Source: Hyphomonas sp.
GTDB taxonomy: Bacteria > Pseudomonadota > Alphaproteobacteria > Caulobacterales > Hyphomonadaceae
Assembly: GCF_017792385.1 (NCBI RefSeq)
Contig: NZ_CP051230.1
Location: forward strand, 2,790,001 to 2,854,000
Reading direction: 5' to 3'
Length of the DNA: 64,000 nt
Shown one piece after another: positions 25,441 through 34,440 of this stretch (the first letter of the stretch is position 1; each line of letters starts with the position of its first letter). Below the pieces are notes generated by a model. It made no database searches, was not told the origin of the DNA, and saw nothing but the letters and a program-made list of their open reading frames with translations. The position numbers were made by a program, and so were the translations under genes.

Positions 25441-26971
25441 GGGTCACCTCCGGTGCATCGGCGGCTGGCGGCGCATCTGGTGACGTGCTGGCAACCATTG
25501 TGCGGATCGCCTGTTCCTTTTTGCCTGAGAACAGCAGGATCAGGGCACGGATCCGGCGATAGGTGGTCTTCGGCGACACAATGAACAGGACCAGCGGATA
25601 CACGATCCCGCCAAGGCCGATCATCATCAGCAGCTTGGTGATATCGCTATATTCGGCCGGCAGCCGGGGCGAGGCGAAGAAGACGGCCAGAGCCATGATG
25701 ATGGATGCCAGCAGGGCAGAGGCGCCCGCAAATACCTGCTGACGGATCTGGAAACCCACCACTTTCTGAACGGCCAGGGCCCCGAGCACCCATCCAAGCA
25801 TTTTCTGGAACCAGGTCAGCCACATCACTGCTTCGAGGCTCTGATTGGCGGCAAGAGGCAGGGCCGCAAGCGGCAGCAGGCACAAGAGAGCGATTTTCAG
25901 GACAAGGTCCGGCCGTCCGACCCCTTTCAGCACGCCTGCATCGAATGTGGCAGTTGGCTTGCGGATGCCGATCAGGAGGGAAATCTGGATGGCCGCAACG
26001 GCGCCCACCCACTTTTCCCCGAACACGATTGGTACGGCCAGCGGCGCAATCGCGACGGCGCCAAGAAAGGCCGGATAGGCAATGAAGGTCGCAACCGTGA
26101 TCGCGCCGCGCAACATCTTGTGCAGCAATTCGCGGTTCGACTGGGATTTCGATGCAAAGGGCAGGGCGATGGCACCGAAAGGAGAGATCAAGGCCGCACC
26201 TGCCTGGTCCTGCACGCGCAGCGCCAGATTGAACATGCCGAGCGCCGCCGGGCCCAGAAAGATGCCGACCGCGGCGCGGGGGATGTTCAGCTCGAGAACC
26301 GTGACCAAGCGGATGCCGACAGAGGCAATGTTGAAAGCTGCGAGGTCTTTCAGGTTGCCAAGGGAAAATTTCAGTGAGGGCAGCCAGCGATCCATCCAGC
26401 TGAATGCCAGCATCCTGACCACCCGCCGGGACAATTCCATGATCAGCAATGCCCAGGCGTTCTTGAGCCACAATGCCAGTGCCACGCCAACTATTGCGGC
26501 TGTGACAGTGCCGATGATGTCGACCATGGCTATCTGCTTGAAGGCCAGGCGTCTTTGCAGGTGGGCGGCCGGGACGGCCGTCAACGCGCCCACGAACAGC
26601 CCGGCAGACATCACCCAGAGATAGGGGGCGAGGCCATCCTGGTTGAAGAAGGTCTCGATATAGGGCGCCCCGAATATGATGGCGGTAAAGAATATGACCG
26701 CGAAGAACAGGGAGAGTCCGAATACGGAATTGGAATGCCCGCGGCTGAGGTCGGCGCGCTGGATCAGCGATTCATTCAGGCTGTTGCAGGCAATGGCCTC
26801 GGGGATCGCCAGCGTGACCAGGACAAAGCCGTAGATGCCGAAATCCGTCGGGTCGAGCAGGCGCGCCAGCACGACCAGCGAAATCATGCTGCCGGCAAGG
26901 CCGAACCAGCTGCCCATGGCGCTCCATGCGGCCGCCTTTCCAGCTGAACTCATCATTGCGCGTGGCGACAT
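25424..26971 (-). CDS. Wzx-type polysaccharide flippase (MOP superfamily)
   Basis: A 515-residue integral membrane protein with about 12-14 hydrophobic segments. The N-terminal signature GSWFGLAGSMISLVVLARLLDPTDFGIYGFVL is typical of oligosaccharide flippases of the MOP/PST group. The C-terminus ends in a polar Ala/Pro tail. It moves undecaprenyl-linked repeat units across the inner membrane so that the Wzy-type polymerase can use them. Start codon at 26971; Met residues at positions 6 and 7 are alternatives. It is next to glycosyltransferase and nucleotide-sugar genes on the same strand. Confidence 0.86.
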   Translation of the reverse strand: MSPRAMMSSAGKAAAWSAMGSWFGLAGSMISLVVLARLLDPTDFGIYGFVLVTLAIPEAIACNSLNESLIQRADLSRGHSNSVFGLSLFFAVIFFTAIIFGAPYIETFFNQDGLAPYLWVMSAGLFVGALTAVPAAHLQRRLAFKQIAMVDIIGTVTAAIVGVALALWLKNAWALLIMELSRRVVRMLAFSWMDRWLPSLKFSLGNLKDLAAFNIASVGIRLVTVLELNIPRAAVGIFLGPAALGMFNLALRVQDQAGAALISPFGAIALPFASKSQSNRELLHKMLRGAITVATFIAYPAFLGAVAIAPLAVPIVFGEKWVGAVAAIQISLLIGIRKPTATFDAGVLKGVGRPDLVLKIALLCLLPLAALPLAANQSLEAVMWLTWFQKMLGWVLGALAVQKVVGFQIRQQVFAGASALLASIIMALAVFFASPRLPAEYSDITKLLMMIGLGGIVYPLVLFIVSPKTTYRRIRALILLFSGKKEQAIRTMVASTSPDAPPAADAPEVTHAAKP

Positions 26972-27071
26972 TCACTCATCTCGACTTTGCCGGCGGACCG
27001 GGTTTCCGGCGCGCGGTCTTTCAATGGCTGCGCGCCGGGGGCATTCAGGAAGCCGGATTGGCTCCGGCGGT

Positions 27072-27863
27072 TCAGGCGTCTCGCTTCAGTTGCTCGGGGG
27101 CCCAGGGGGCATCGCCTTTTTCCCAGAGGCCTTCCAGATAGTTCCTGTCGCGCAGCGTATCCATGGGCTGCCAGAAACCGAAATGGCGGTATGCGTTCAG
27201 CTTGTTGTCGGCCACGAGGCGTTCGAGCGGATCGCGTTCCCAGATCGTCTCCGGTCCGTCAATATAATCGAACACTTCAGGTTCGCACACGAAGAATCCG
27301 CCATTGATGACATTGCCGTCTTCGGCCGCCTTTTCCCGGAAGGAGCGCACAGCGCCCGTATTCGAGTCCAGGCTGAGCCCACCAAAACGGCCCGGCTGTA
27401 CCACAGCGGTCAGCGTGGCATAGGCCTCGGATTCCTTGTGCTTCTGGATCAGGTCGGTGATGTTCACATTTGAAACGCCGTCGCCATAGGTCACGCAGAA
27501 GGGCTCGTCGCCGATATACTGGCGTGCAGCCTTGATCCGGCCGCCGGTCATCGTGTTCAGACCTGTATCCACCACCGTCACATTCCAGTCTTCCGCCTCG
27601 GTTTCGTGGAATTCGACCTTTCCGGAACGCAGGTTCATCGTGAAATCGGACCGTGTGTTCCGATAGTTCAGGAAATAATTTCTAATATAATCAGACTTGT
27701 ATCCGGCGCAGATCACGAAATCCGTCAGGCCGTGCGCCGCATATTGGCGCATAATGTGCCACAGGATCGGGTTGCCGCCGATTTCGACCATCGGCTTCGG
27801 GCGAATGCTGGTTTCTTCGCTGATGCGTGTGCCAAATCCGCCCGCGAGCAATACTACTTTCAT
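27072..27863 (-). CDS. rfbF: Glucose-1-phosphate cytidylyltransferase
   Basis: A 263-residue nucleotidyltransferase with the signature LLAGGFGTRISEETSIRPKPMVEIGG (residues about 5-30). The specificity-associated segments VCAGYKSDYIRNYF-like (here ICAGYKSDYIR), FCVTYGDGVSNV and GGFFVCEPEVFDYI match RfbF, not RmlA. It makes CDP-glucose, the first step towards CDP-linked dideoxy or other deoxy sugars. The expected next enzyme, CDP-glucose 4,6-dehydratase (RfbG), is not recognisable in the window. It lies 100 bases upstream of the flippase gene on the same strand. Confidence 0.92.
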   Translation of the reverse strand: MKVVLLAGGFGTRISEETSIRPKPMVEIGGNPILWHIMRQYAAHGLTDFVICAGYKSDYIRNYFLNYRNTRSDFTMNLRSGKVEFHETEAEDWNVTVVDTGLNTMTGGRIKAARQYIGDEPFCVTYGDGVSNVNITDLIQKHKESEAYATLTAVVQPGRFGGLSLDSNTGAVRSFREKAAEDGNVINGGFFVCEPEVFDYIDGPETIWERDPLERLVADNKLNAYRHFGFWQPMDTLRDRNYLEGLWEKGDAPWAPEQLKRDA

Positions 27864-27949
27864 CGGTTCTGTCCCGTCAGAGTGATTAGTGAATCCGCTC
27901 TACCCATAGCAAGAAGCACGCCAGCGAGCACCCGTGACACGCGAATTTC

Positions 27950-29086
27950 CTAAAGGCCGAAATGCAGATTGAAGACCTGTCGGGCATATCCGACGGCGTC
28001 CCGGTAGGCGCCATTCCGGGCGGCCTGGCGGATCCGCCATTTGAGGCCGGCGGCAAGCGCCCGCGAGATCGTCCGGCCGGACGGAGATGTACGGTACAGC
28101 TGACGAAACGCCTTTCTGGGGAAGGGCGCTGCTAGCACTTCGCCACAGCCATATTTGGAACCGAAGGCCCGTTTCAGGATGGCGAGCTCATCCGATGTGA
28201 GCTGTGAGGGGGCAATTCGGGCTGCGGCCATGAAATCCTCGGCAGCAAGGCTCCACATCTTCTTCCGGCCCATGATCACGCCGCGCTGCAGCAGCGCCCG
28301 GCGCCTGTCCTGGTCCGACTGAATGTCACCCTGTCCCGGCAGGTACTCATCCAGTGTCAGACTGTCTCGCAGGCCGGAAAAGATCTTCTGGTCATAGGCG
28401 ATCCATTTTTCGTCGCGCTGGGCGGCCGAGAAGCTGGTGTCCTTCGTGCCGCGCATGCCGTCATGCTGGCGCTGGAAGAACACGACATTCTCCGTTTTCG
28501 CACAATCGGACAGGCGGGCGATGCGGACGAGAAAGTCATAATCCTGCGACCGCACCAGACTCTCATCCAGTGCGCCAGCCTTGTCGATGACAGACCGCCG
28601 GACGATCATGCCCGGCTGGTGGACAAAGAAATCTTCCAGCGTGCGCACAAAGAAGTCATCCTCGCTGCACGCGGTCCAGTAACCGGTGCCCATGTCCGTC
28701 CGGTTGCCCTCCGGATCAATCGAGAACCGGGCGTGGCGCCCATAGGCAAAGCCGGCTTCCGGCTTGTCGGCCAGAAGGCCCACCAGCGTTTCCAGGGCGG
28801 TCGGGTCGATCAGGTCGTCATCATCCACGATCCAGACCAGCGGCTGGGTGCATTCGGCCAGGGCAAGATTGATTGAATGGGCCTTGCCCCGGTTTTCGGT
28901 TTTCCGGATCAGCCGGACCCGGTCTGCGTACTGCGCCACGACCTGCACGGTTTCATCCGGCGAGCAATCGTCAACGACGAGGATCTCCTCGGCCGGGCGG
29001 CTTTGCTGCAACACGGAGTCCAGCGTCTCGCGAAGCAGAGCCGCCCTATTGTAAGTGGGAATGATGACGGAAACGCCGTTGCTCAT
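27950..29086 (-). CDS. Glycosyltransferase family 2
   Basis: A 378-residue GT2 enzyme. Its GT-A domain starts VSVIIPTYNRAALLRETLDSVL (about 5-26), with VVDDCSPDETVQVV and the metal-binding VDDDDLIDPTALE (about 91-103). SVIDKAGALDESLVRSQDYDFLVRI is the acceptor-side D-x-D-x segment common in this family. The C-terminal 100 residues are helical and basic. It is probably cytosolic on the inner-membrane face, adding a sugar to the repeat unit. It is nine bases downstream of the GT4 gene at 29096, in the same minus-strand run. Confidence 0.85.
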   Translation of the reverse strand: MSNGVSVIIPTYNRAALLRETLDSVLQQSRPAEEILVVDDCSPDETVQVVAQYADRVRLIRKTENRGKAHSINLALAECTQPLVWIVDDDDLIDPTALETLVGLLADKPEAGFAYGRHARFSIDPEGNRTDMGTGYWTACSEDDFFVRTLEDFFVHQPGMIVRRSVIDKAGALDESLVRSQDYDFLVRIARLSDCAKTENVVFFQRQHDGMRGTKDTSFSAAQRDEKWIAYDQKIFSGLRDSLTLDEYLPGQGDIQSDQDRRRALLQRGVIMGRKKMWSLAAEDFMAAARIAPSQLTSDELAILKRAFGSKYGCGEVLAAPFPRKAFRQLYRTSPSGRTISRALAAGLKWRIRQAARNGAYRDAVGYARQVFNLHFGL

Positions 29087-29095
29087 CCGGACCTC

Positions 29096-30310
29096 TTATG
29101 CGCCCGGTTCCGCAGCCGGCTGCGACCGGTCCGCCGCCTCCCGGCAAAGCTTCTCCAACTGATCGTTCAGCATGTCCGAATTGAATTTAGATTCTATGAC
29201 CAGCCTGGCCTGCTGCGCCATTTTTGCGGCGTCTTCCGGATTTTGCAGCAGCGTGAGGATATTGTCGGCGACCTGGTCGACATTGCGCTCTTCCGACAGG
29301 AGGCCGGAGACGCCGTGCTCGATCAATTCCGGAATGCCGCTATGATAGGTCGAGATCACGCTGACACCGCTGGCCATGGCTTCCATCAGGGACAGCGGAA
29401 TTCCCTCCATATCCCCGTCGGAGGATACGACGCTGGGCAGGATCAGGGCGTCGGAGCGCTCAAGCGCGCTGACCACATCCTTGTGGGGCAGGGCGCCGGA
29501 AAACAGGACCCGGTCTTCGAGGCCGAGATCCCGGACAAGGTCCGCCAGCGGCTGTTCCAGCGGACCGGACCCGATGAGTTCAAACCGGATCGGCGCGTCG
29601 GGCATGCGCTCAAGCGCCCGGCCTACGCCGCGAATGGCGTATTCGAGTCCCTTTTTCTCGACAAACCGGCACACAGTCACGAGATTCAACGGCGCGTCAG
29701 CTTCCCGTGTGCGAGGCTGAAAGCGGAATTCGTCGACCTTTACCCCCATCCTGTGGACATGAATTGTGTCCGGCGTGGCGCCGAACTCCTTCAGGCGTCC
29801 GGCCCAGAAGTCACTGACCGGCATCAGCAATTCACCTGACGCAATAAGCTCGTCATATTGATGGACATCATTGCGCAGCAGGCTGCGGGACATGTCATCG
29901 CCATGGAAGATGGTCAGGATACGGGCGCGGTCCGGCATGTCGCGGGCGCTGGCCAGGACTTGTGCCCCGAACCAGCCGAAATTGCAGATGACGACGTCAT
30001 TGTCCCCGCACAGCGCCCGTTCATGCCGGCGTGTCAGAAATCTCCGTACCCGATACGGCAATTTTGCGCGCAGTCCGGCCAGAACCGGCGACGCGGGCAG
30101 CACATAGTCCAGCCCCGCCAGTCCCTCCGGTGCGGCGCCGATCTCTTCCGGCCCGGATCTCTGGTCCGCCAGAATGGAGACATTGTGGCCGCGCGCAATC
30201 ATGCCCTCGATCTGACTCAGGACAAAGGTCTCGGACAGTTTCGGAAAAGTCCCGACACGGAATCCGATATTCAGGGGCTTGCCGGGCGGTTGCGGGGGGG
30301 AGGAGGGCAT
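29096..30310 (-). CDS. Glycosyltransferase family 4
   Basis: A 404-residue GT-B enzyme. The N-terminal domain opens with GFRVGTFPKLSETFVLSQIEGM, typical of colanic-acid-type GT4 proteins. The C-terminal donor domain has NLVTVCRFVEKKGLEYAI, the phosphate-binding ELIGSGPLEQ and the E-x7-E motif in EGIPLSLMEAMASGVSVI (Glu at about 307 and 315). It likely adds a sugar with retention of configuration. Gaps of 9 and 18 bases to its neighbours indicate an operon. Confidence 0.88.
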   Translation of the reverse strand: MPSSPPQPPGKPLNIGFRVGTFPKLSETFVLSQIEGMIARGHNVSILADQRSGPEEIGAAPEGLAGLDYVLPASPVLAGLRAKLPYRVRRFLTRRHERALCGDNDVVICNFGWFGAQVLASARDMPDRARILTIFHGDDMSRSLLRNDVHQYDELIASGELLMPVSDFWAGRLKEFGATPDTIHVHRMGVKVDEFRFQPRTREADAPLNLVTVCRFVEKKGLEYAIRGVGRALERMPDAPIRFELIGSGPLEQPLADLVRDLGLEDRVLFSGALPHKDVVSALERSDALILPSVVSSDGDMEGIPLSLMEAMASGVSVISTYHSGIPELIEHGVSGLLSEERNVDQVADNILTLLQNPEDAAKMAQQARLVIESKFNSDMLNDQLEKLCREAADRSQPAAEPGA

Positions 30311-30328
30311 GTCTCGATCCTGCTCGGT

Positions 30329-31309
30329 TTAGCTGGGCCAGCCGGACCAGTATTTGCGCACGCCCAGCCGGATCAGGGCCCAGTCAATCCAGGCATCGGC
30401 ATAGGTCAGCAGATTGGTCGGGCCTCTCTGTTGCTCCAGGGCTTCGAAATGCCGCTCGACCGCTTCCGGACCATATTCCTTCTTCCAGCGCAGGGCGCGG
30501 CGGAAATAATGACGGCAATAGCGACGGGACACGCGGTCGAATTCCTCGTTCGACAACACGTCCGGGCCATGTTCGTACAGCGTGTTCAGCCAGTCGACGA
30601 AATGGGTGTTCTTCTTCACGATGGTTGCAGCCGTCTGGGAGCCTTCATGAATGCGGACCCATCCCAGCCGCTCATGCACCATCCCGAACTTTCCACGTTT
30701 CAGAATGGCCAGCACGGATTCGAAATCCGCGCCGGTGTAGCGGTCATCATAAACCGGATTGCGCCAGTCCATCACATCCCGGCGCATCAGCATGTGCACC
30801 GCGAAGAATCCCATTTCATTGAGGAAGAAACGCCGCACGACTTCATTGCCTTCCATGACCTTCTGTCCTTCCGGCCAGACGAAGGGGATCGGATCGTCAT
30901 TCTTGGAGATGTTGGTGCCGACGAGAAGGATATCGTCATCGGACTCGGCAATCTCGACCATCTTGCTGGTGCAGGTGATCGACATCGTATCGTCCGCACA
31001 CAGCAGGCGGACATATTTGGCGTCCGCCGGTGCGTGGCTCATCGCCGTGTTCCAGTTGGAGTAGAGCGGCAGCACCTCGTCATTCCTGTGCAGGATGATG
31101 GGCACATTCCTGGCTTCGTACGCAGCCAGGATTTCAGCCGTTCCATCCGTGCTGCAATTGTCGAGTACGACATGGACGAGGTTTGGATAGTCCTGTGCCT
31201 GGACGCAATCCAGCGTTTCGCGGATGAACTCCGCGCCATTGTAGACGGGGGTGATGATGGCAACTTTTGGCGGCGTCGCCGCGACAGTCTCTGAAGTTTC
31301 TGTAGACAT
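30329..31309 (-). CDS. Glycosyltransferase family 2
   Basis: A 326-residue GT2 enzyme with VAIITPVYNGAEFIRETLDCV (about 15-35), HVVLDNCSTDGTAEIL and the DxD-equivalent LLCADDTMSI (about 98-107). MRRDVMDWRNPVYDDRYTGADFE matches the acceptor-side region. The C-terminus is helical and ends ALIRLGVRKYWSGWPS. It belongs to the same minus-strand run of glycosyltransferases, 27 bases downstream of the Tat-signal protein gene. Donor and acceptor are unknown. Confidence 0.85.
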   Translation of the reverse strand: MSTETSETVAATPPKVAIITPVYNGAEFIRETLDCVQAQDYPNLVHVVLDNCSTDGTAEILAAYEARNVPIILHRNDEVLPLYSNWNTAMSHAPADAKYVRLLCADDTMSITCTSKMVEIAESDDDILLVGTNISKNDDPIPFVWPEGQKVMEGNEVVRRFFLNEMGFFAVHMLMRRDVMDWRNPVYDDRYTGADFESVLAILKRGKFGMVHERLGWVRIHEGSQTAATIVKKNTHFVDWLNTLYEHGPDVLSNEEFDRVSRRYCRHYFRRALRWKKEYGPEAVERHFEALEQQRGPTNLLTYADAWIDWALIRLGVRKYWSGWPS

Positions 31310-31336
31310 GGAAATCCTGGGATCAGAATGGGGGGG

Positions 31337-31786
31337 TCAATCAAATCCGAACCGGGCGAACGGGTTCGGGCAGGGACGTTCGGGGTCGATGCCCCAATAG
31401 GTAATGGTGTCTTCGCGGGGGTCGTCGAAGAGAAAGAAGTCGGAATAGGTCAGGAATTGTGTCACGGCCAGGTCTTCAATGTCGGCCAGCTTCTGGCGGA
31501 ACGCCCCGATGCCCATGACCCGCTTGACGCCGATCAGGCCGCTCAGGATGGAGGTTGCGCGCAGCTTGATGTCCGCCTTGAGGTCGGAAAACTGCAGCCG
31601 GAAGAAATCCTGCTTGAAGAGTTCGAGACCATCCGGGTCGAAGCTGACGCCGGGCAGGGCACGTCTCAGCACATCTTCCAGCAATTGCTCTCGTGTGCGG
31701 AACAGGGCCCAGCCCCCTCCGACCACGGCAACGCCTCCGGCCCCAGCGCCGGCTCTCAGGAAATTGCGTCTCGACAGTTCGAACAT
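31337..31786 (-). CDS. Tat-signal small partner of the GMC oxidoreductase
   Basis: A 149-residue protein beginning MFELSRRNFLRAGAGAGGVAVVGGGWALF. The S-R-R-N-F-L twin-arginine motif and following hydrophobic stretch mark export of a folded protein by Tat. The mature part is helical, has no cysteine and ends YWGIDPERPCPNPFARFGFD apart from one late Cys-Pro. Its ATG overlaps the TGA of the GMC oxidoreductase gene by one base. Small Tat-exported subunits of this kind accompany GMC flavoenzymes such as gluconate 2-dehydrogenase, where they help export the partner; that role here is inference. Confidence 0.7.
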   Translation of the reverse strand: MFELSRRNFLRAGAGAGGVAVVGGGWALFRTREQLLEDVLRRALPGVSFDPDGLELFKQDFFRLQFSDLKADIKLRATSILSGLIGVKRVMGIGAFRQKLADIEDLAVTQFLTYSDFFLFDDPREDTITYWGIDPERPCPNPFARFGFD

Positions 31787-33246
31787 CACAGAACTCCCAG
31801 ATTGGCATGGGCGGCTTGTGCCGCCTTCAGGGACAGGGCGGCAGCCGTCAGGCTGGGATTGGACACGCTGCAGCTGGCCCAGACAGAGGTGCCGACGCAG
31901 GTCAGGTTTCTCACGGAATGGTGGACGAGATCCTTGTCGACAATGGATTGAGCCGGATCATCACCCATTCTCAGCGTTCCCTGGATATGCGCATTCGTGC
32001 CGCCCTTGCGCACCAGATTGATGCCCTCGATCGGCAGGGGCGCAAGCGCCGCTTCCAGCTGGCTCTCCACGATTTTCAAGCCTTCATAGGCATAGGGGGA
32101 CCAGTCCGGATGATCGACCAGTGGCAAGTCGCCTTCGCCCAGCGCCACCCGATTGGTGCTCTGCGGAATGTCTTCGACCACGACCAGGACCGGCAGGACC
32201 TGTCGCCATCGGCCATACTCTGTACGCAAACCGGTGGTCCAGCGGTTCTCCGTGAAGATGGCCGCTGCGCCGTGCCGTGACCGGTCTGCCGAGTCGTAGA
32301 GGGTATAATTGATCCCGGTGGAGGCCTGCCCGCCGTCAAACGAGTCCACGCCGTCCAGAAGGAGTTCGTACACAGCCGGCAGCTTTTCATGCAGGTAGCG
32401 GCCGAGTGCGGGGTGGTCCATGCCCGACTTCATGAGGATGTGCGGACTCTGAATGGCATTGGCGCCGAGGATTACCTGGTCGCCGATGGCTGTGTGATCC
32501 TGTCCGCCATGAGTGTAGTGCACGGCCTTGACCGTGTTGCCTTCGATGTCGAAATGGGTGACCCGCGCTTCGACCATCACGAAAGTGTTGTCCGCCTCAA
32601 GTAGATGCATCATCGAATTGAGGGCGGTGAACTTGGCATCCACCGGGCACAGATTGCACCGGCTGGTCGAGCAGCAGGGTCCGCGACCATTCTCGGCAAT
32701 GCGCAGACGGGCGGATGGAATGGCGAAATGCCTGTCCGGGTTTGCCGCCTTGATTATCTCGTCCGGTGTGGACAGACGATGCGACGGCTGCGGATAGGGC
32801 GCTGTGCCGCTGTAGCGATATTCCAGGTCGCTTGGGCCGGAAATCCGCATGATGTCTTCGGCTTCCCGATAGTGGGAGATCAGATCCTCATAGGTCACCG
32901 GCCAGTCGACCCCGACACCATAGCGGGACTTCATCTTGAAATCGTTCGGCCCCATGCGCGGCGTGAGGCCCCACCAGCAATTTGTGCCGCCGCCAAGACC
33001 GATCGTGGTGCGCCAGGTCTTCTGGTCGTCGGACACGCGGACATAGGAATCCGTGTATCCGACGTCGGAATTGTGACCATGCTCCATCTGCCAGTCGCGC
33101 GTATGGTGCTTGCCCCATTCCAGAACCAGAATGCGGGCGCGGGGATTCAGCTCCCGGTATTTTTGCAGATAGAACAGCGAGCCAAAGCCCGTGCCGACCA
33201 CGACGAGATCATAGGTGTTGTCTGCAGGTGCATGCTCGATGAACAT
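31786..33246 (-). CDS. GMC-family FAD oxidoreductase
   Basis: A 486-residue flavoprotein. The dinucleotide-binding motif is DLVVVGTGFGSLFYLQKY (about 13-30), then TIGLGGGTNCWWGLTPRM, and the C-terminal GMC region GGTNAHIQGTLRMGDDPAQSIVD and VWASCSVSNPSLTAAALS, where His in AHIQG is close to the flavin in the family. A cysteine-rich patch CCSTSRCNLCP at about 200-210 could bind a metal or Fe-S centre. It lacks its own signal, so export would depend on the Tat partner encoded just downstream. Sugar-alcohol or polysaccharide oxidation is suggested by context. The GMC family covers many alcohols, so the substrate is unknown. Confidence 0.86.
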   Translation of the reverse strand: MFIEHAPADNTYDLVVVGTGFGSLFYLQKYRELNPRARILVLEWGKHHTRDWQMEHGHNSDVGYTDSYVRVSDDQKTWRTTIGLGGGTNCWWGLTPRMGPNDFKMKSRYGVGVDWPVTYEDLISHYREAEDIMRISGPSDLEYRYSGTAPYPQPSHRLSTPDEIIKAANPDRHFAIPSARLRIAENGRGPCCSTSRCNLCPVDAKFTALNSMMHLLEADNTFVMVEARVTHFDIEGNTVKAVHYTHGGQDHTAIGDQVILGANAIQSPHILMKSGMDHPALGRYLHEKLPAVYELLLDGVDSFDGGQASTGINYTLYDSADRSRHGAAAIFTENRWTTGLRTEYGRWRQVLPVLVVVEDIPQSTNRVALGEGDLPLVDHPDWSPYAYEGLKIVESQLEAALAPLPIEGINLVRKGGTNAHIQGTLRMGDDPAQSIVDKDLVHHSVRNLTCVGTSVWASCSVSNPSLTAAALSLKAAQAAHANLGVL

Positions 33247-33277
33247 CTCGGTTACTTATCCCCCCGAGTATAATTCC

Positions 33278-34262
33278 TCAAAGATCAGGCGCGGACCAGT
33301 ACAAATCGTCGCTCAACAGTCCATTTGCCTTATATTTCATCAACATTTTGAGGCGGGTATAGGGAGGTGCCTGGAATACTTCCGGAGTCATGTCGATGGC
33401 CTTGAAGACCTTGTGCAACTGCGCGGCGCCCTTTTCGGCGGTCCACTGACACTCGAAATCCGGCATCAGCTTGCGGATCTTGTCGAAATTCACGCGATAG
33501 GACCGATTGTCTGCGGACGGCTCGCCCACGGTCAGTTTGCAGTCCGGGAATTCTGCGGCAACGATCTTCGCAATGTCGATCACGCGATAATTCTGGTCGG
33601 TGGAACCGACATTCATGCGTTGGCCGGCAATCTTGTCCTGATCGGCCTTGAGGGCGCAATATACCGCCTGACACATGTCGAGCGCGTGGACGAGCGGACG
33701 CCAGGGCTTGCCGTCGGACAGCAGCTTGATTTCCTTCGTTGTCCAGGCGAGACCGCACAGATCGTTAAGAACGATGTCGAAACGCTGGCGCGGGCTTGCA
33801 CCATAGGCGGTGGCGTTGCGCATGAAGCAGGTGGTGAAGTTTGCATCATTCATCGGCGTCAGGTCATTCTCGACCTTCACCTTGCATTCCGCATACGCGG
33901 TCTGCGGGTTCACTTCGCTGGTTTCATCCAGCACTTCGTCATTCTTCCCGACTCCGTAGACGGAGCAGGATGACATGTAGACGAAGCGCTTCACGCCAGC
34001 CTTGCGGGCTTCATTGGCGAGGCGAACAGAGCCCTGATGGTTGATCTGGAAGGTCAGTTCCGGATTTTGCTGGCCGAGCGGGTCATTGGACAATTCTGCA
34101 AGGTGCGCGATGGCGTCAAAGCCCTGCAGGTCTTCCGCCGCATAGCCAGCCTTCACGGTAGAAGCCGGTATCCAGGCCGACCGCATCGATGCCGCGGCTC
34201 AGGAGGTACGGACCGAGCAGGGCGCCGATATAGCCATCCGCTCCAGTAAACAAAACACGCAT
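33278..34262 (-). pseudogene. NAD-dependent sugar epimerase/dehydratase with internal deletion and frameshift
   Basis: An extended SDR of the sugar-nucleotide epimerase type. Its N-terminus (ATG at 34262; RVLFTGADGYIGALLGPYLL then AVGLDTGFYREGWL) is in one frame and stops early. The rest (AEDLQGFDAIAHLAELSNDPLGQ, YMSSCSVYG, YAECK with the catalytic Tyr/Lys) continues in another frame. In intact relatives about 14-16 residues separate GFY-x-x-GWL from the DL-x-GFDA segment; here they abut at about 34145-34160. The span of 985 bases is one more than a multiple of three, so a deletion of 3n+2 bases fits. Only the downstream 302 residues remain as one open frame, without the NAD-binding fold. Confidence 0.8.
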
Positions 34263-34440
34263 ATGAGAGTCCCCTAGGATAATCTGTGGCTCCAACCTTG
34301 GCGGGAGTGTTCTGTTTTGACCCAGACACGCGATCCTGCCGCAATTGGCTTGAATATAGGGGCCAAGTAGCAATATCCGGGCCGCAAATAAAACGGAATC
34401 CCGGTTAGCGTGGTCGATTGTTTTGTTTTAACTAGCCCAT

